From: Palaemon carinicauda
Taxonomy: Eukaryota; Arthropoda; Malacostraca; Decapoda; Palaemonidae
Assembly: GCF_036898095.1 (NCBI RefSeq)
Contig: NC_090743.1
Span: 18,422,500 to 18,486,499 of the forward strand
Reading direction: 5' to 3'
DNA length: 64,000 nt
Shown: in pieces, positions 1 through 12,197 of the stretch
Position numbering within the stretch: the stretch's first letter is position 1
Layout of the letters: every line of letters begins with the position of its first letter
Made by a program: the position numbers and the translations under genes
The notes under the pieces: generated by a model
The model's database searches: none
Told to the model about the DNA's origin: nothing
The model's input: the letters and a program-made list of their open reading frames with translations, nothing else

Positions 1-3000
1 ATAGATGAGGGAATCCTGATTGGATTTCCTCCACCTCTTGGCAGTGAGATCCACGTCCTTAGGCTCGAACAAGCTCTTACCGAGAACGGAAGTGTGTCTG
101 AGCCTGCTAGACTCCGCGCTGAGAACCTTATGGTGGAAACTCTCGGCAACAGCGTCCCGGCGCTTGAGGATCGTGTTGGCCCACAAGCTCAAGACTTGGT
201 GGGACAGAAACTCAATGGTCCGAGTGCCCAAGAGGAGAAAGGTTTCCAGCGCTTTCCTGGTGCTTTCCTTGGAGAGGTCCTCGGACCGCACCAGGATGCC
301 CAGAGACTCCAGCCAGATGTCGAGCCATGAAGTGGCCTGCATGGCGCACTTGATGACCTTCTCCTGGCTCTGGATCTCAGTGGCTGAGAAGGACACGTGC
401 CGGTTGGAAAGTCTCTCAAGAGGGACTCCCCCTGTGAGTCCTTCCACGGAGTGATGCAAGGGAAGGCTCACCGAAGAGTCCTCGAGGATTTCAAAGTACC
501 TCCTCTGATGGACTCGAGGAGGAGGGAGGAGCTTATTCCCGGCACTGGATCTGCTGGAGGAGGCAAGCTCCGCGAGCTGGCCCTCGATCTTGTCTCTGGC
601 ACTCTTCATCCCTTGGGACCAGGGCAATGCTGCGCTGGCCCTAGAGGGTTTCTGAGTGCCGAAGACGCGATCCAGGACCGTGTCCTTACCTTCACGAGGT
701 GGGACCTCAGGGTCTGGAATCCCATTGGGGTTCCTCATGAGAGTCAGAACTTGCCAGAACGCGTGTTCTGACTTCTGGTGCTCGCCTCCTGTCGGACTTG
801 CAGCGATGTCTCCGGACCCCAGAGGCTCTTCCTGGGGGGAAACGTGGACATCCTCGACGGCTCTGGGCTGTTCCTGTCTGATCCTAGCTGACGATTTGGG
901 AATCGTCTTAAGAGTCCTTAGGTTCCCTCCTGGGGGGGGATGCAGGACTCTTGAAGTGAAGGCGGCAGGTCCTTCTCCACCTCGGGACGAGGAGACCTCT
1001 CGTTAAGAATAGGAACGTCCTCCATTGGTGCAATGGGGGAGTATTCCTGCACGACCGACTCTCCTGAGGAGGTGTAATCCTCCTCCGCAGGGGAGGGCGA
1101 GAAGGTCTGAGGGGAAGTAGGAGCCTTGCGTAAGGATCTGAGCGGGGACAGCACAGGCCTCGAAGGAGGATCCACGGGAGAGACTCCTCTATTCCTCTTC
1201 AGGGGGGAGGAAGCTGCCGCTGGCTCGCGACCAGAATCAGAGAGGGCTGGCTTAATAGCCCGCACGAGAGCTCTGAGTAGGGTGTCGAACCAGGGCTGTT
1301 GACTGACAGCAGCGCTGTCTGACACTCCCTCTGGAGGGAAGGGGATCGAGGGATCCCTAAGAGGAGTCGATAAACGAGGGTTCGCCTGCAGGGCTGTAAG
1401 AGAAGAATCCCTAGACCTGTCCGAGGAGCGTTCCCCCTCTGGCGAGCGCGCTGGTCTGCGCTTGCGGGGAGGGGAACGCGACAAGGAAGAATCCGCCTGT
1501 CGGCGATCGCGCTGGGGCTTGTGTGCCAGGCCTAAAGCAGGGTCGCGCGTGAAAGGAGGGCGCGAAGCTGGGAAATCGCGCGCATCCGCGTGGGAGGGGG
1601 CGGGCGTGCGATGGCGCGCAGGGGGATGGTCAGGCGACAGGGCGGGAGCGTGGGCGCGGGGGCGCACGGCAGCTTGAGCGGGAACATGCTCGCGAGAGCG
1701 CGTAGGCAATGGTGTAGGCGTGCGGCGATCAGGAGCTGGAACAGGAGGAGGCCGAACGCGCGGGCGCGCAGTGACCTGGTGCGGCCCTGGAGGGCGCGAG
1801 ATAACGGGAGCGCCCGAGCGTGTGTCCGGGAGAACCGGCCGAGGGCGCGATAGCGCGGGAGCAGGGTCGCGAGCGACCTGGGGGCGAGAGGTTTGGCGAC
1901 GGTCTGGTTGGACCGGTTTACTCGCCTGTGGAAGCGCTAGTTGCGCTGGTGATCGTGGGCGCGCATAGCGCGCATCAGGAACATGTCGCACCGGGGTTCG
2001 CTGCTTTGGAGGTGGCGTGGTGCGAGCCGCGTGAGGGCGCTCTGGAGTTAGTTGAGCAACCATCGCTGTCTTAAAGACAGGCACGGGGCGTGTAGCAGGA
2101 ACAGGGCGCGATTTTGGCGCGTCGGGCGCGATCGTATCTGCAGTAGATTCGCGCGGTTCCAGAGGCGGCCGTGAGCGCCCGTGCAATAGCTTGGCAACCT
2201 CTGGGGCGACAAGCTGAGTCGTCGCGACGCGTGGTCGCGTTGGTGCTGGAACAGGAACTGCGGGCGGGCGCGCATCGCGAACCTCTCTCGTATCGCGAGC
2301 CTCCCTTGTATCACGAACCTCCCTAGGTGGGTGCGATGGGTCCAAAGCGACACGTGGGCGCGTTGGAGTGCGCGTTGAGCGCTGGAGCTGGAATCGCGCG
2401 GGGACGCGTATCGCGTCTATCCCCCGCAGGGCGCGACGAGTCCGCAGGAACCTGAGGGCGCCTGTGCGCCAACTCAGGAACCTCCTGGATCACGCGCGAT
2501 GAAACAGGAACAGGGGGGCGGCGAGGTGCCAAAGGGCGCGTGGGCGCAGGAGGCCGCTGGGGCACCGGTGGACGCGTAGGCGCCATATCAGGAACTGGCC
2601 GCGAGTGTGCAGGTGAGCGCGGCGGCACTATATCAGGAGCAGGGCGCGTCTGCGCAGTTGGGCGCTTGCGCGCTACTTCAGGAACTGCTGGAGGGCGACA
2701 GGGCGCGGGCGCGCAGGGGAACCCTGGCGTACAACAGGAACAGCGGCGCGAACGCCTAAGGGTGAGCGCCGAGGCGCTTTGTCAGGAACATCAGGAACAG
2801 CAGCAGCAGGAGGGTGCGCAGGCGGAGCCTTACGCTTAGGGGCGAGAGGCGCAGTTTCGCGCTCAAGTCCCTGAGACCCCGAAGGCCCTGGAGATTGCGC
2901 AGTGGCAGTCTCAGGTGGAGCGTAAAGCGCGTCAGCAGCTTTAGATGTCGAAGGTCTGGACGACAGCTCACCTTGTCCCGAAGGACGACCATCCTCCGAA

Positions 3001-3972
3001 GGGGATCGCGAACGATCCCTGGAGAGGTCAAGGTTGGTAACAGGCAGGTCAGGAGAGCGGCGAGTCGTCTCCTCCGCAGAGGACTGTGGTGACGACGAGC
3101 CGAAGAGGCGCCTCCTAACCCCTTTAAAGGAGGAAGGAAGGCCTCTACGGCGAAGGGGAGGACGAGCCTTCCACCTCATACGCCCACGAGGGGCCGTGGG
3201 ATCAGCAGGCTGACCATCAATGGGCCTCCGAAAAGGCGTCTCTACCAGAGAACTCCCCCAAGAGTGAGTCAACGGAAGGAGAGACCGTGGGACTAAGCTC
3301 CTCCCTCAAAATATGTTCGGAGGGGGAGACAGAGCCTTCTGCTACCGCAGCCACAGGAACGGGAGTTTGGCCAGACCTACGGGATGTTTCCGACACAACA
3401 ACGTCAACCACAGACAGAGGATCTATCTCCGCTGAGGTTGACGATTGTTCGGCAGCCGCACCCCGTATCATGTCAAACAGGGCTTCCTTGGAGGGCGAAC
3501 CCTGTAGCCAGAAGGAAGCCCAAAGCTGAAAAAGATCATTATTAGAAACAAACATCTTCTCCGAGGGGGGAGGGGTAGCCGCCTCGCTATGGGAGGCAAC
3601 GACCTCTCCCTCACCACGGGATCGGTTAATGACATCAACAACATTACGGTCTACGCTACCACTCGCCGGCCTCTCGGAAGAGGCCGCCCGAGCGGGAGCT
3701 TCGGAGGAGGAATGGGCGGCAGAAGAAGACGACTTGGGATTTTCTCTCTTCCGAGAAGCCTCGGAAGGAGAAAGATCCCTTTCAGCCTTCTTCTTACGTC
3801 GCCGGGCAAACCTCTCCCACTGGGAGGTAGACCACTCCCTACACTCAATGCACAAATTAGAACTATCACACCATTGGCCCCTACACTGAGGACATAAGGA
3901 GTGAGGATCCGTTTCCACGGCCGACATAAAGGTCCCACAAGGGCGGCCGGGAAGTCCAGGCCACGTACGCAT
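1..3972 (-). pseudogene. gag-like ORF1 of DIRS family 2 (element C), frameshifted
   Basis: Open segments at 3217-3972, 2673-3272, 918-2345 and about 1-860 together cover a gag-like protein, so at least three frameshifts are present. The N-terminus (start at 3972, MRTWPG) carries a zinc-binding-like cysteine array CPQC...C...CIEC (C-x2-C-x4-C-x5-C-x2-C) followed by a basic RRRKKK stretch. The middle is rich in Ser, Pro and Arg with SRSPS motifs and a long low-complexity Arg/Ala/Pro repeat region. The C-terminal part, read near 1-420, has SATEIQSQE, ATSWLDIWLESLG and ILKRRDAVAE, which match element F. Its role would be RNA binding and particle assembly, inferred from position only. Confidence 0.72.
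1400..2840. repeat. GC-rich low-complexity array inside gag (element C)
   Basis: Short degenerate motifs built on gcgcgc, caggaac and gggcgcg recur every ~15-40 bp. On the minus strand they encode Arg/Pro/Ala-rich peptide such as RSREHVPAQ and RPRAHAPA. Equivalent arrays occur at the same place in gag of D (19330-19740), F (34395-35200) and G (37480-38170), each with different motif number and sequence, so this is a fast-evolving minisatellite-like part of the gene. Confidence 0.7.
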
Positions 3973-4172
3973 AAGGAGCAGTCAACAAAGAGGAGAGCGC
4001 TGACAGGTCTGTCATCTCTCCGAGCCAAAAGTAAAGTGAGCTAATCACTGGTGTGTGTGTGAGGGGGGAGGGGTAGCTAGCTACCCCTCCCTACCCCGCC
4101 CCGCTAACTAGCGGTGGGGTAGGAAACCCTCGTTAAAACTTTATGGCTCGTCATCGGCTGCGCCGAAGTAAT

Positions 4173-4215
4173 TACCCCATGTAAATAGCGTGGTTTGTAT
4201 TCAGTTACGGAACAA
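4173..4215 (-). repeat. Family-2 inverted terminal repeat (gag side, element C)
   Basis: Read on the minus strand this starts TTTGTTCCGTAACTGAATAC, then CAAACCACGCTATTTACATG and GGGTAATTAC. The pol-side ends at 17090 and 21261 begin almost identically on the plus strand, which makes these inverted terminal repeats. Confidence 0.75.
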
Positions 4216-4228
4216 ACTGAAAAGGAAA

Positions 4229-4705
<477 letters not shown>

Positions 4706-5319
4706 TGCTCGAGTGTATGTAATTTGTTGTGCTCTCGGCGTTTTTCACACTTGTGGATTTATTTCGTCATGACCGAAGCTCCATCTTCACCCATTCCAAT
4801 GTTAAGTACCATAGTTTGTTTTGACAGCTTTTTGTAGTACCGGGCTTTTGTCATCTAACCAGTATAGTCTGTTTTATCATTACCGTCTGGGCCTGTCCGC
4901 GGCGGCCATTGTTTGTTCCCTTGTCTTGCTGGGAGTTCATCTTAGTCTTGCCCGTTTGGTACTCTTGTCACTTAGGTTCTTGGTTAAGTCCCTGGCCTTA
5001 TGCGAGTTATTTATTTTTCGTGACTTTTCATTTGTTAGCGTTATTTTGGTCCGTGTTCGTCCTCTCCCCGTTACGGCTCGGGAGTAGTTTATGAACGTTT
5101 TCCACTCCGCCTTGAGTTCTACTCCGGCTTGAGGGATTCTCAATGACTTTCGTTCTATTGTTATATTTATATATTGTTTACTACATGGGACGGGCTTCAT
5201 ATTGTTTAGATACGACCCTCCGGTGGCCCTTACTGCGGTCTCAGGCCACGGCCATATCCACAATAGCCATTGTTATTACAATTGTGTTTTTATTCACAAT
5301 AATTATTCAGGACCTTTCT

Positions 5320-5640
5320 TCTCCCTCCGGCCTCACCGGAGGTTGTAAATACGCTTTGCTATGATCTAAGCCTTAGCCTTTAGCTGCGGCTTGGCTTTTA
5401 TATCTTCACAACTGAATTATTAGCCACAATTGAATTATTCAGGGTATCTCATTATCCTCCGGCGTCACCGGAGGTCGCCCATACACTTCACACTTATATT
5501 TGCCTTGCCTTTGGCTAAGACGGCATTATTCAGGACATCTCATTACGCTCCGGCTTCACCGGAGGTCGCCCATACACTTAACACTTATATTTGCCTTGCC
5601 TTTAGCTAAGGCTGGTGTTTATATTTATTTTAAGGGCATG
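5320..5640. repeat. ~91-bp tandem repeat, 2-3 diverged copies
   Basis: The motif TCACCGGAGGTCGCCCATAC recurs at ~5465 and ~5556, with a weaker copy at ~5333. Each is followed by CACTTATATTTGCCTTGCCT and preceded by TATTCAGG. CTCCGG...CCGGAG forms a small hairpin in each unit. Confidence 0.75.
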
Positions 5641-6359
5641 TCACTGCTTCCCTTAAGTTATTTATCCTTATGTCATTAACAGACATTAGGTAAATTACAA
5701 ATATACAAACATTTGGATATTATAGTGCCAACAATGGTTTTGGCCGAATAGCGATTTAAACGTTTGCGATTTAGTCTGTTAGTCTGTTAGTTTGTACTCG
5801 CCCCAGGAAGGCTCGATTTAGACTATATCCTTATTTATTGGTTACGTTGTCGTTATTCTTCGTTTTTGGTTATTACAATGACTAAAAATTAAAAAGAAAA
5901 AGGAAAAAATAAAAATAAAATAAAAACAATCAGTTTTATTTTACTTTCCTTATATTATTGTGTGATGTTAGCTTTTATTATGTAACCTTGAGAGTGAGAA
6001 CATAAGGTGCTCGTTTATTAGCTCGAGTAAGGGAGGTGATTTTCCCGTTCTCCGTTTTTATACGTTCACGAGTTATTCAGGCCTCCTCTTATTATCAGAG
6101 TTGATGATAGTACGTTTAATGTTATACACGTTTTATTGATGTGGTTACTGTTAATATAGCTAACACTATTAGTAGGAACGTTGGTGTATGAGTCATTAAT
6201 TGGGTTCGATTTATACCGACACCCTTAGCTCCGCCTTGAGTTATGTTTAGCTCCGCCTTGAGTTATACGCCGCTATAATGGATACTCATTGGGTGAGAAC
6301 TAGTCAGATATTTGGAGTGCAACGGTGAAATCCGGCACTCAGACTCCGGCTGAAACCTT

Positions 6360-6985
6360 TTTGCACACGAACCTTTGTCATGTTTGATCTCAATTACACC
6401 TTTCCGGCCCCTTTTTTCATCGAATCTCCGGCTACGCTGGAGATAACTCAAACATTCATTGAGGTTAATGGTATCGTACCGGTGACGGTCACGATCTCAC
6501 GGGGACTAGCCTTTGCTACCGGATCTCCCATACAAACAGAGATCAAGCAGACGTCCAGAACCGGAGTTAACAATGTGATACCGATGAGGATTTCACAGTT
6601 TCATTATTACGGTCCCTTTTTCATCGAATATCCGGCTTCACTGGAGATAACACAGACATTCAGTTTTAGAGAATGTTATCGTACCGATGAGGATCACGTT
6701 TTCACGTTGCCGGACCTTTGTCACTGGTTCTCCGGTACAAACTGAGATCAATCAGACGCTCAGAATCAGGGTATGAACCCTTTTTCATGAATTATCACAA
6801 TATCGTCATTACGCTTCTTTTTCATCGAATCTCCGGCTTAACCGGATATCGTACAGGCGATCAGCATTGAGGTTAATATTAGATTTCCTCTGGTTCACGT
6901 TGTCACTATGACGGACCTTTGTTTGTACCGGGGATGGTTACCGGAGATCCGGTACAGTCGGAGATCACTCAGACCACGGGTGGCC
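6360..6985. repeat. ~203-bp tandem repeat, about three diverged copies
   Basis: TTCATCGAATCTCCGGCT recurs at ~6416, ~6620 and ~6822. Each copy also has GACCTTTGT...CCGGTACA and GAGATCAATCAGAC-like segments. Spacing is about 203 bp. The array ends at the poly(A) tract at 7005. Confidence 0.75.
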
Positions 6986-7001
6986 AATCTTTTGTTTTAC
7001 C

Positions 7002-7004
<3 letters not shown>

Positions 7005-7054
<50 letters not shown>
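7005..7054. repeat. Poly(A) tract, 50 bp
   Basis: An uninterrupted run of about 50 A. It could be the tail of a retroposed sequence or a simple homopolymer expansion. No LINE or SINE body is recognised directly upstream. Confidence 0.97.
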
Positions 7055-7057
<3 letters not shown>

Positions 7058-7074
7058 TATTTATGAACGTAACT

Positions 7075-7436
7075 ATGCCTATATTTATGCATGTATTTAA
7101 TTCTAACTATGTATAAATATGGATAAATATCCATACAACATCGTGTTCAAATAGAATTAAATTAATTATGCCTATATTTATGCATGTATTTAATTCTAAC
7201 TATGTATAAATATGGATAAATATCCATACAACATCGTGTTCAAATAGAATTAAATTAATTATGCCTATATTTATGCATATTCAATCCTAACTGTCTAAAT
7301 ATGGCTAAATATCCATACAACATAGTGTTCAAATAGAAATACATTAATTATGCCTATATTTATGCATAGTCAATTCTAACTATGTCTAGATATGGATAAA
7401 TATCCATACAACATAGTGTTCATATAGAAATAAATT
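7075..7436. repeat. ~93-bp AT-rich tandem repeat, four copies
   Basis: Units beginning ATGCCTATATTTATGCAT start at 7075, 7168, 7261 and ~7350. The first two copies are nearly identical and the last two diverge. Each unit contains AAATATGGATAAATATCCAT, a partial palindrome. Confidence 0.93.
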
Positions 7437-8239
7437 TCCACCCAGTGGTGAATGCGCCAACAGTGTCACATTTCATGAATACAAGTGTCGCACTATACCC
7501 CAGAAGATAATACATTAAATAACTTGTCTTTAAAATGGCTTTTTAAGAGTATACAGCTGATCCCAGCCTGTGAATAGGATCGCTAACCAAAGTTCAAGGA
7601 ACATCCAGACTTATGTCCCCTTTGTGTTACAGAAGGTTCGCCTGCATGGTTCCCATCAGGATGATGATGATTCTCTCTGGCCTGCAAAGAGAGGCTCTCC
7701 ACCCTTGGGTATCGAAGTTGGGAAGGAATGCTCCATCTAGAGGTCCCTATCTCCTCGGAGTGTCCTCTGTAAGGTTGGACAACGACCCCATGGACGGGCA
7801 GGTATGTGGGGATGAGTTTTGAGCCTTCAGCTTTGCAATTACCTACGTCACCGACCTAGGACCATTAAAGGATCCTAATGTTCATGTTACCCTGCATAAA
7901 CGGTGACGGCTAAAAGCAACACATTCTAAGGAAATCCAAGGGGCTATGACGAGCTCTAAGGTATGGTGGTGAGTCAGTGCCGTTCAGGAACTCGGATATA
8001 GGTGGTACCATAAATCTGGAGGGCATAGACGTCCTCCCTCTGGGGGACCTAGATTTTACTCCCAGGTACTAGAATTCCCATTCAACGGATTCGTTCGATT
8101 GAAAGAGATTGCCTTGGTTAGATTAGACAAGGTACCGAAGGTAACGGTATTATTTCCTAAAGGGCAGGCCCGATCTGTCTGGACCAGGATGTTGTCAGCC
8201 TGGGGGGTACGATAATTCCAGGCTCTGCCCTTCCAGTTC

Positions 8240-8680
8240 GACCTACACGTTTGTTGGTCTGATCGGGTCAGTTGTGGGAAGTACGTTCTGTCTGAGACCT
8301 CTATCAGACAGGAATTGATAGTCGGTTTCCCACTCGTCATCACAGCCTTCCTCTGGTTCGACGATTTTGTATCTGACCCCCCATCATCAGGTGGTCTACC
8401 TTACTGATTCCCCAGGTACACAGCCCAACTCCGTTGGGATGTTTTGCCTGCATGCAGCCCTAGATCCGAACCCTCAGGCTCCTTTCATGGACACCAGAGA
8501 GGAAGCTACAGGAGTAGAAGACAGTCCCGACATCAAGGCGGACCTAGGAAAAAGGGGGCTCGGAGAAGGGAAGGACCTAGATTCACTCCCTCACAACGCG
8601 GTGGTCCTGGTAGAGGGAAGACTTTACCACTTTCGTGACCATTGGACTCGGTCTGTGGGATCATAGCATAGTCTCTAACG
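8240..8680 (+). pseudogene. gag C-terminal remnant, DIRS family 1 (element A)
   Basis: From about 8245 the sequence follows element B 12497-13080: GTCTGATCGGGTCAG, then TCTGTCTGA-CCTCTATCAGA, then CAGGTACACAGCCCAACTCC. Stops and frameshifts break every frame. The best segment keeps the basic Arg/Gly-rich tail (QGGPRK, RREGPRFTPS) typical of the end of this gag. 7560-8240 probably represents more of the gene but I could not align it. Confidence 0.55.
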
Positions 8681-8717
8681 GTTTGAGATGAAAATGGCCT
8701 CAAGGTCCTCCTCCTCC

Positions 8718-10230
8718 GCCAGTGACCTTCTCCCAGAAATACACTCCCGTCCTGAAAGAGTACACCACAGGGTTACTCAAGGAAAAGCAATCAAACGACT
8801 ATCTCTTAGGTATGGACCTTACTTCCCCGTGGGACCGTCACCACCTCTGTCGATCTTACCGACCGCTATTAGCTTGCGCCTATAGCTCGAAACTTCTCTT
8901 CTTATCTGGGTTTCCACCTAAGCAGGAAAGCCTTTGTGTTCAAGACATGCCCTTCGGCCTCAACATTGATCCCAGGATATTCACGAAACTGGGAGAGGCA
9001 GTGTTAGAACAACTCAGGAACCAAGAGATACAGATCATTGCTTATCTGGCCGGTTGGCTCATTTGGGCCCGGCCGGCCATAGAAGGTAACAGAGCTACGA
9101 AGGAATTTCTTCGATCGCTCGACAACCTGTGATTTCGGGTCAATCTCCATAAGTCTCGCCTGCGACCATCAGGCCACTTAGAATGGTTAGCCATTCAGTG
9201 GGACCTTTCGAAGCACACGTTGTCTCTCCCTTCCAAAAGTAAGAGGAATAGGTTCCAAGATCAAGAATTTCTCAAGCACAAACAGGTGTCCAAAGAGCCT
9301 AGAAAGTATCCTCGGCCTTTCCCAATTCACTTCAGTAACAGATCTCCTAATAAAAGCCAATCTCAAGACATCAATCGATTTTGGAGAAAGAGAGCTACAG
9401 TACCTATAAGAAGACAAGGTCTCGAAGATCCCCTCTGTCGGGAAAATGAGACTACGCCCATGGTCCGAACCGAAGAACCTCTCCAAAGCGGTTCCTCTAC
9501 AATTCCCACCTCCACAAGTGACATTCCATTCAGCCGTGTCTCTAAGTGGATGGGGGGATTTCTCCGAACATCAGATGTTTCAGGTTCTTGGTCACTAGCC
9601 ATGAAACAGTCCCATATCAATGTTCTCGAAGCCATGGCAGTGTTCTTGACCCTGAAGAGAGAGACTCCTCCGAGGTCGACCCACATCAGAGTAGTGTCAG
9701 ACAGCACAGACGAGGTACACTACGGAAACAGGGGAGGATCCAAGTCACCCAACCTGAATCAGGTCCTGGTCACTTTCTTCGCCTGGGCAACAGAAAAGAA
9801 CTGGTTCCTGTCAGCACCTCACCTAGCGGGAGGCCAGGGTGTGAGAACGGGCTCACTATCCAGGACGAGTTCCCTGGAGTCAGAATTTCACTCCGGTGGA
9901 TACTCAGGTTCGTTCCAGGCATCCAGGTAGATCTATTCACATCTCAGATCAATCACAAACTTCCTTGTTATGTGACCCCAATCCTGGACCCTCGGGCTCA
10001 TGCCATGGACGCATTACCCCGGGATTGGAACCATTAGAGGAAGTTTTCCCTATCTCTCCCAGTGAATCTTCTAAAAACTTTAACACCGACTGCGCTCCTT
10101 CCGGGGCGCAGTGGTTTTAGTACCACCTCACTGCCCAAGAACAGTTGGTTTCCTCTCCTCCTCGAGTGGAAACTCCGTCCCATCCGGATTCCGTTCCTCA
10201 AACTGACCCGAGTATTCCAAACTCACTGTG
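8718..10230 (+). pseudogene. RT / RNase H / methyltransferase-like polyprotein remnant (element A)
   Basis: The open part 8722-9132 contains the RT fingers-palm region with QDMPFGLNIDPRIFTKLG. The catalytic YLDD motif reads YLAG because two adjacent codons (9049-9054) are GCC GGT instead of GAC GAT. About 100 bp that hold LDLSKLNSYI in element B are missing near 8810. The RNase H part at 9420-9880 keeps MKQSHINVLEAMAV and VVSDST, but the later ADSLSR motif is altered to RTGSLSR. The segment around 9920-10150 matches the Dam-like region of B with a broken frame. It cannot encode active RT. Confidence 0.8.
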
Positions 10231-10734
10231 TCGGATTACTCAAGGATGTCCAAAACCCTAACTTTGTGGACTACAGGAAGTTGGCAGCTCGTAGAGACTC
10301 GAACATTGAACCGGAAAACGATTTCTTCATCGAATCAGTCAAAAGGGACTCGACAATTCGCCAATATGATTCGGCCGTTAACCCCCAAAATAGGTGGTCC
10401 CCTTGGAAAGTTATTCCTCTTCTCCAAGATACTTTTCTATGTCCGGTCACCACTCTCAGGGCCTTTTTAGCCACGACTGCTACCCGATCGTCTGGCCCCT
10501 TGTTTATCAGGGAACAAGGAGGTACCATTCCCATACGTGGTATTAGGCTATAGATCCTATACTTCGTTTGACAAGCCAATCCGGGATCATTTCCCCCAGA
10601 AGATGGACTTTGATGACCTTATAAAGTTCACGGGTTGGGAATCTCCTATGGTCTTCAAACGCCACTATCTAATGAACTTACAGGCTCTTAAATACCCAAC
10701 AGTTGCAGCTGGGAGCCGTATCTCTCCCCAGTGA
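10225..10734 (+). pseudogene. Tyrosine recombinase remnant lacking catalytic boxes (element A)
   Basis: The start (FIESVKRDSTIRQYDSAV) and end (YPTVAAGSRISPQ stop) match the YR of element B. Two deletions have removed the key residues. After DSAV the sequence jumps to NPQNRWSPWK, which drops ~470 bp including the ASGARISEL box with catalytic Arg. Near 10590 about 55 bp holding HDIRSV (the His-x-x-Arg box) are gone. The nucleophile segment FKRHYL is kept. The product cannot recombine DNA. Confidence 0.85.
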
Positions 10735-11059
10735 TCTTTTGTTCTTCCTTTCATCCATCTCTTTTCTTCTCCCTCCTACCCGCCACTCGCACCACGACGC
10801 CGCTTCCTTGGTAGTTCGTTAGACCTAAGTTTATTACATATTAGGTTATGTTTGTAACTATTATTGATTACCGTTGTTACAGGGTTAGGATATTCTTAGC
10901 CATGTCAGTTTTGTAGCATGTTTCCTCTGATACTCGGAGGCTTCCCTGTTATCATGTTTGTTTACCTTAATTATTTATGATTTTCTTTACATGGTGTTGT
11001 TTCTCTCCCCTCATTTAATTAGTTATTGTTGGGCTTGGAAGGCATTCTCTGGTACATTT

Positions 11060-11538
11060 TCACCCGGCGCCACAGATCGACCCAGAAAAGGGATTTTGAC
11101 GAAGGAAAAATCTATTTCTGGGGAGAGACCTGTGGCGCCCGGTGAAACCCTTCCCCTTTATTTTACACAATCCCACCCTTTCCTTTCCAAGCCATCATGG
11201 CCAATACAGAAGGATGTTGTTCAGATGGCGCTCGCGTCGTGGCGTGGGTGGTGTGGCGCTGGTGGTTGGCAAGGGCCTTTGTATCGGCCCATCCCTTTGA
11301 CGAAGGAATTAACTAAATGGAAGACAACCTGTGAATAGTGGATTTCACGCGCCTTTGCTTTATACACGACACCCTAAAGGTGCTCGCGCGAGGGTTGTAA
11401 CCTCAGCATTCCATGCTTTTATCTTTCTCTGGTATAATTGGAAGGTTTTATCAGAAAAGGTATATAAGAAGGACTCTTTTCACCGGGCGCCACAGGTCTC
11501 TCCCCAGAAATAGATTTTTCCTTCGTCAAAATCCCTTT
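11060..11538. repeat. Family-1 right ITR plus terminal module (end of element A)
   Basis: The ITR CGCCACAGATCGACCCAG at ~11068-11086 is followed directly by a ~452-bp module (11087-11538). Its own inverted ends start GGATTTTGACGAAGGAAAAA, then TCTATTTCTGGGG-AGAGACCTGTGGCGCCCGGTG, and end with the reverse complement. The interior is an inverted copy of the family-1 gag-side end (compare 4391-4705). The same arrangement follows element B at 16184-16659. Confidence 0.85.
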
Positions 11539-12197
11539 ATTGTTATCATTCCCATGGTACTTTTTGCTAGCAAGTCCAGTCTGCAAACAAGAATAGCGTT
11601 CTAGCTTTATTATAGTTTAGTACCCGCCCCCCGAGGCGTTCGTCAGTCGACTATTTCCCTTTAATTTAGGTTTTAGCAGACGTTATTCTTTGTTCGTAGT
11701 CTTATTTTGATGTTACAATTTTATTATTATACGCTTATAATAGTGTTGTGTGCTTATTAAGTCCTGATTTTGTAACCAAGGGAGCGAGAGATTGGGGTTC
11801 CCGTTTTCTGTTCTCAGTCACGAGTTACCCCTTTCTCTCGTTTTCTTTCTTAACTCAGGTGAGTGAGCGGATTTCCTGTTTTCCGTTTTGTGCGTTCAAC
11901 GAGTTCTCCCTCCCTCACCTCTCCCTCTACGGGTGTATGATAGCTTACGAGTTATTTAGTTTTGGTTACTTTTCAATAGTTAGCGTTATTTATTAGGTCC
12001 CGAGTTCCGTCCTCTCCCCGTTACGGCTTGGGAGTAGTTCTGAACATTTTTCCACTCCGCCTTGAGTTCTACTCCGCCATGAGGGATTCTCAATGACTTT
12101 GGAACTATTGTTATATATATATATATATATTGTTTAAATACAACCCTCTGGGACGGCCTTCATATTGTTTAGATACGACCCTCCGGAAGGCTCTTCC

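Larger units (their letters stand above)
1..4215 (-). mobile_element. DIRS-like retrotransposon, family 2, element C (gag-side part only)
   Basis: The element reads on the minus strand and is cut by the window edge inside the end of its gag-like ORF1, so its pol and YR genes lie outside. Its right boundary is an inverted terminal repeat ending in ...CAGTTACGGAACAAA at 4215. The same end occurs at 28878, 36717 and 39707, and inverted at 17090 and 21261. Between the gag start (about 3972) and the end is a conserved ~240-bp leader containing the motif CTAACTAGCGG and a short TAGCTAGCTA palindrome. Assignment to DIRS rests on homology with element F, where the same gag is followed by RT, RNase H and a tyrosine recombinase. 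Confidence 0.8.
4706..7560. other. Noncoding leader region of element A, no gene seen
   Basis: The part at 5000-5230 matches 11945-12180 of element B (for example CCTCTCCCCGTTACGGCT and GAGGGATTCTCAATGACTTT). The rest has no counterpart in B and consists mostly of the tandem repeats listed separately plus AT-rich sequence. Short open frames here show no protein signature. Confidence 0.6.

Noticed and set aside
6250..7054. LINE or processed transcript ending at the poly(A) tract
   Set aside because: The sequence before the A run is a ~203-bp tandem repeat with no RT or SINE features.
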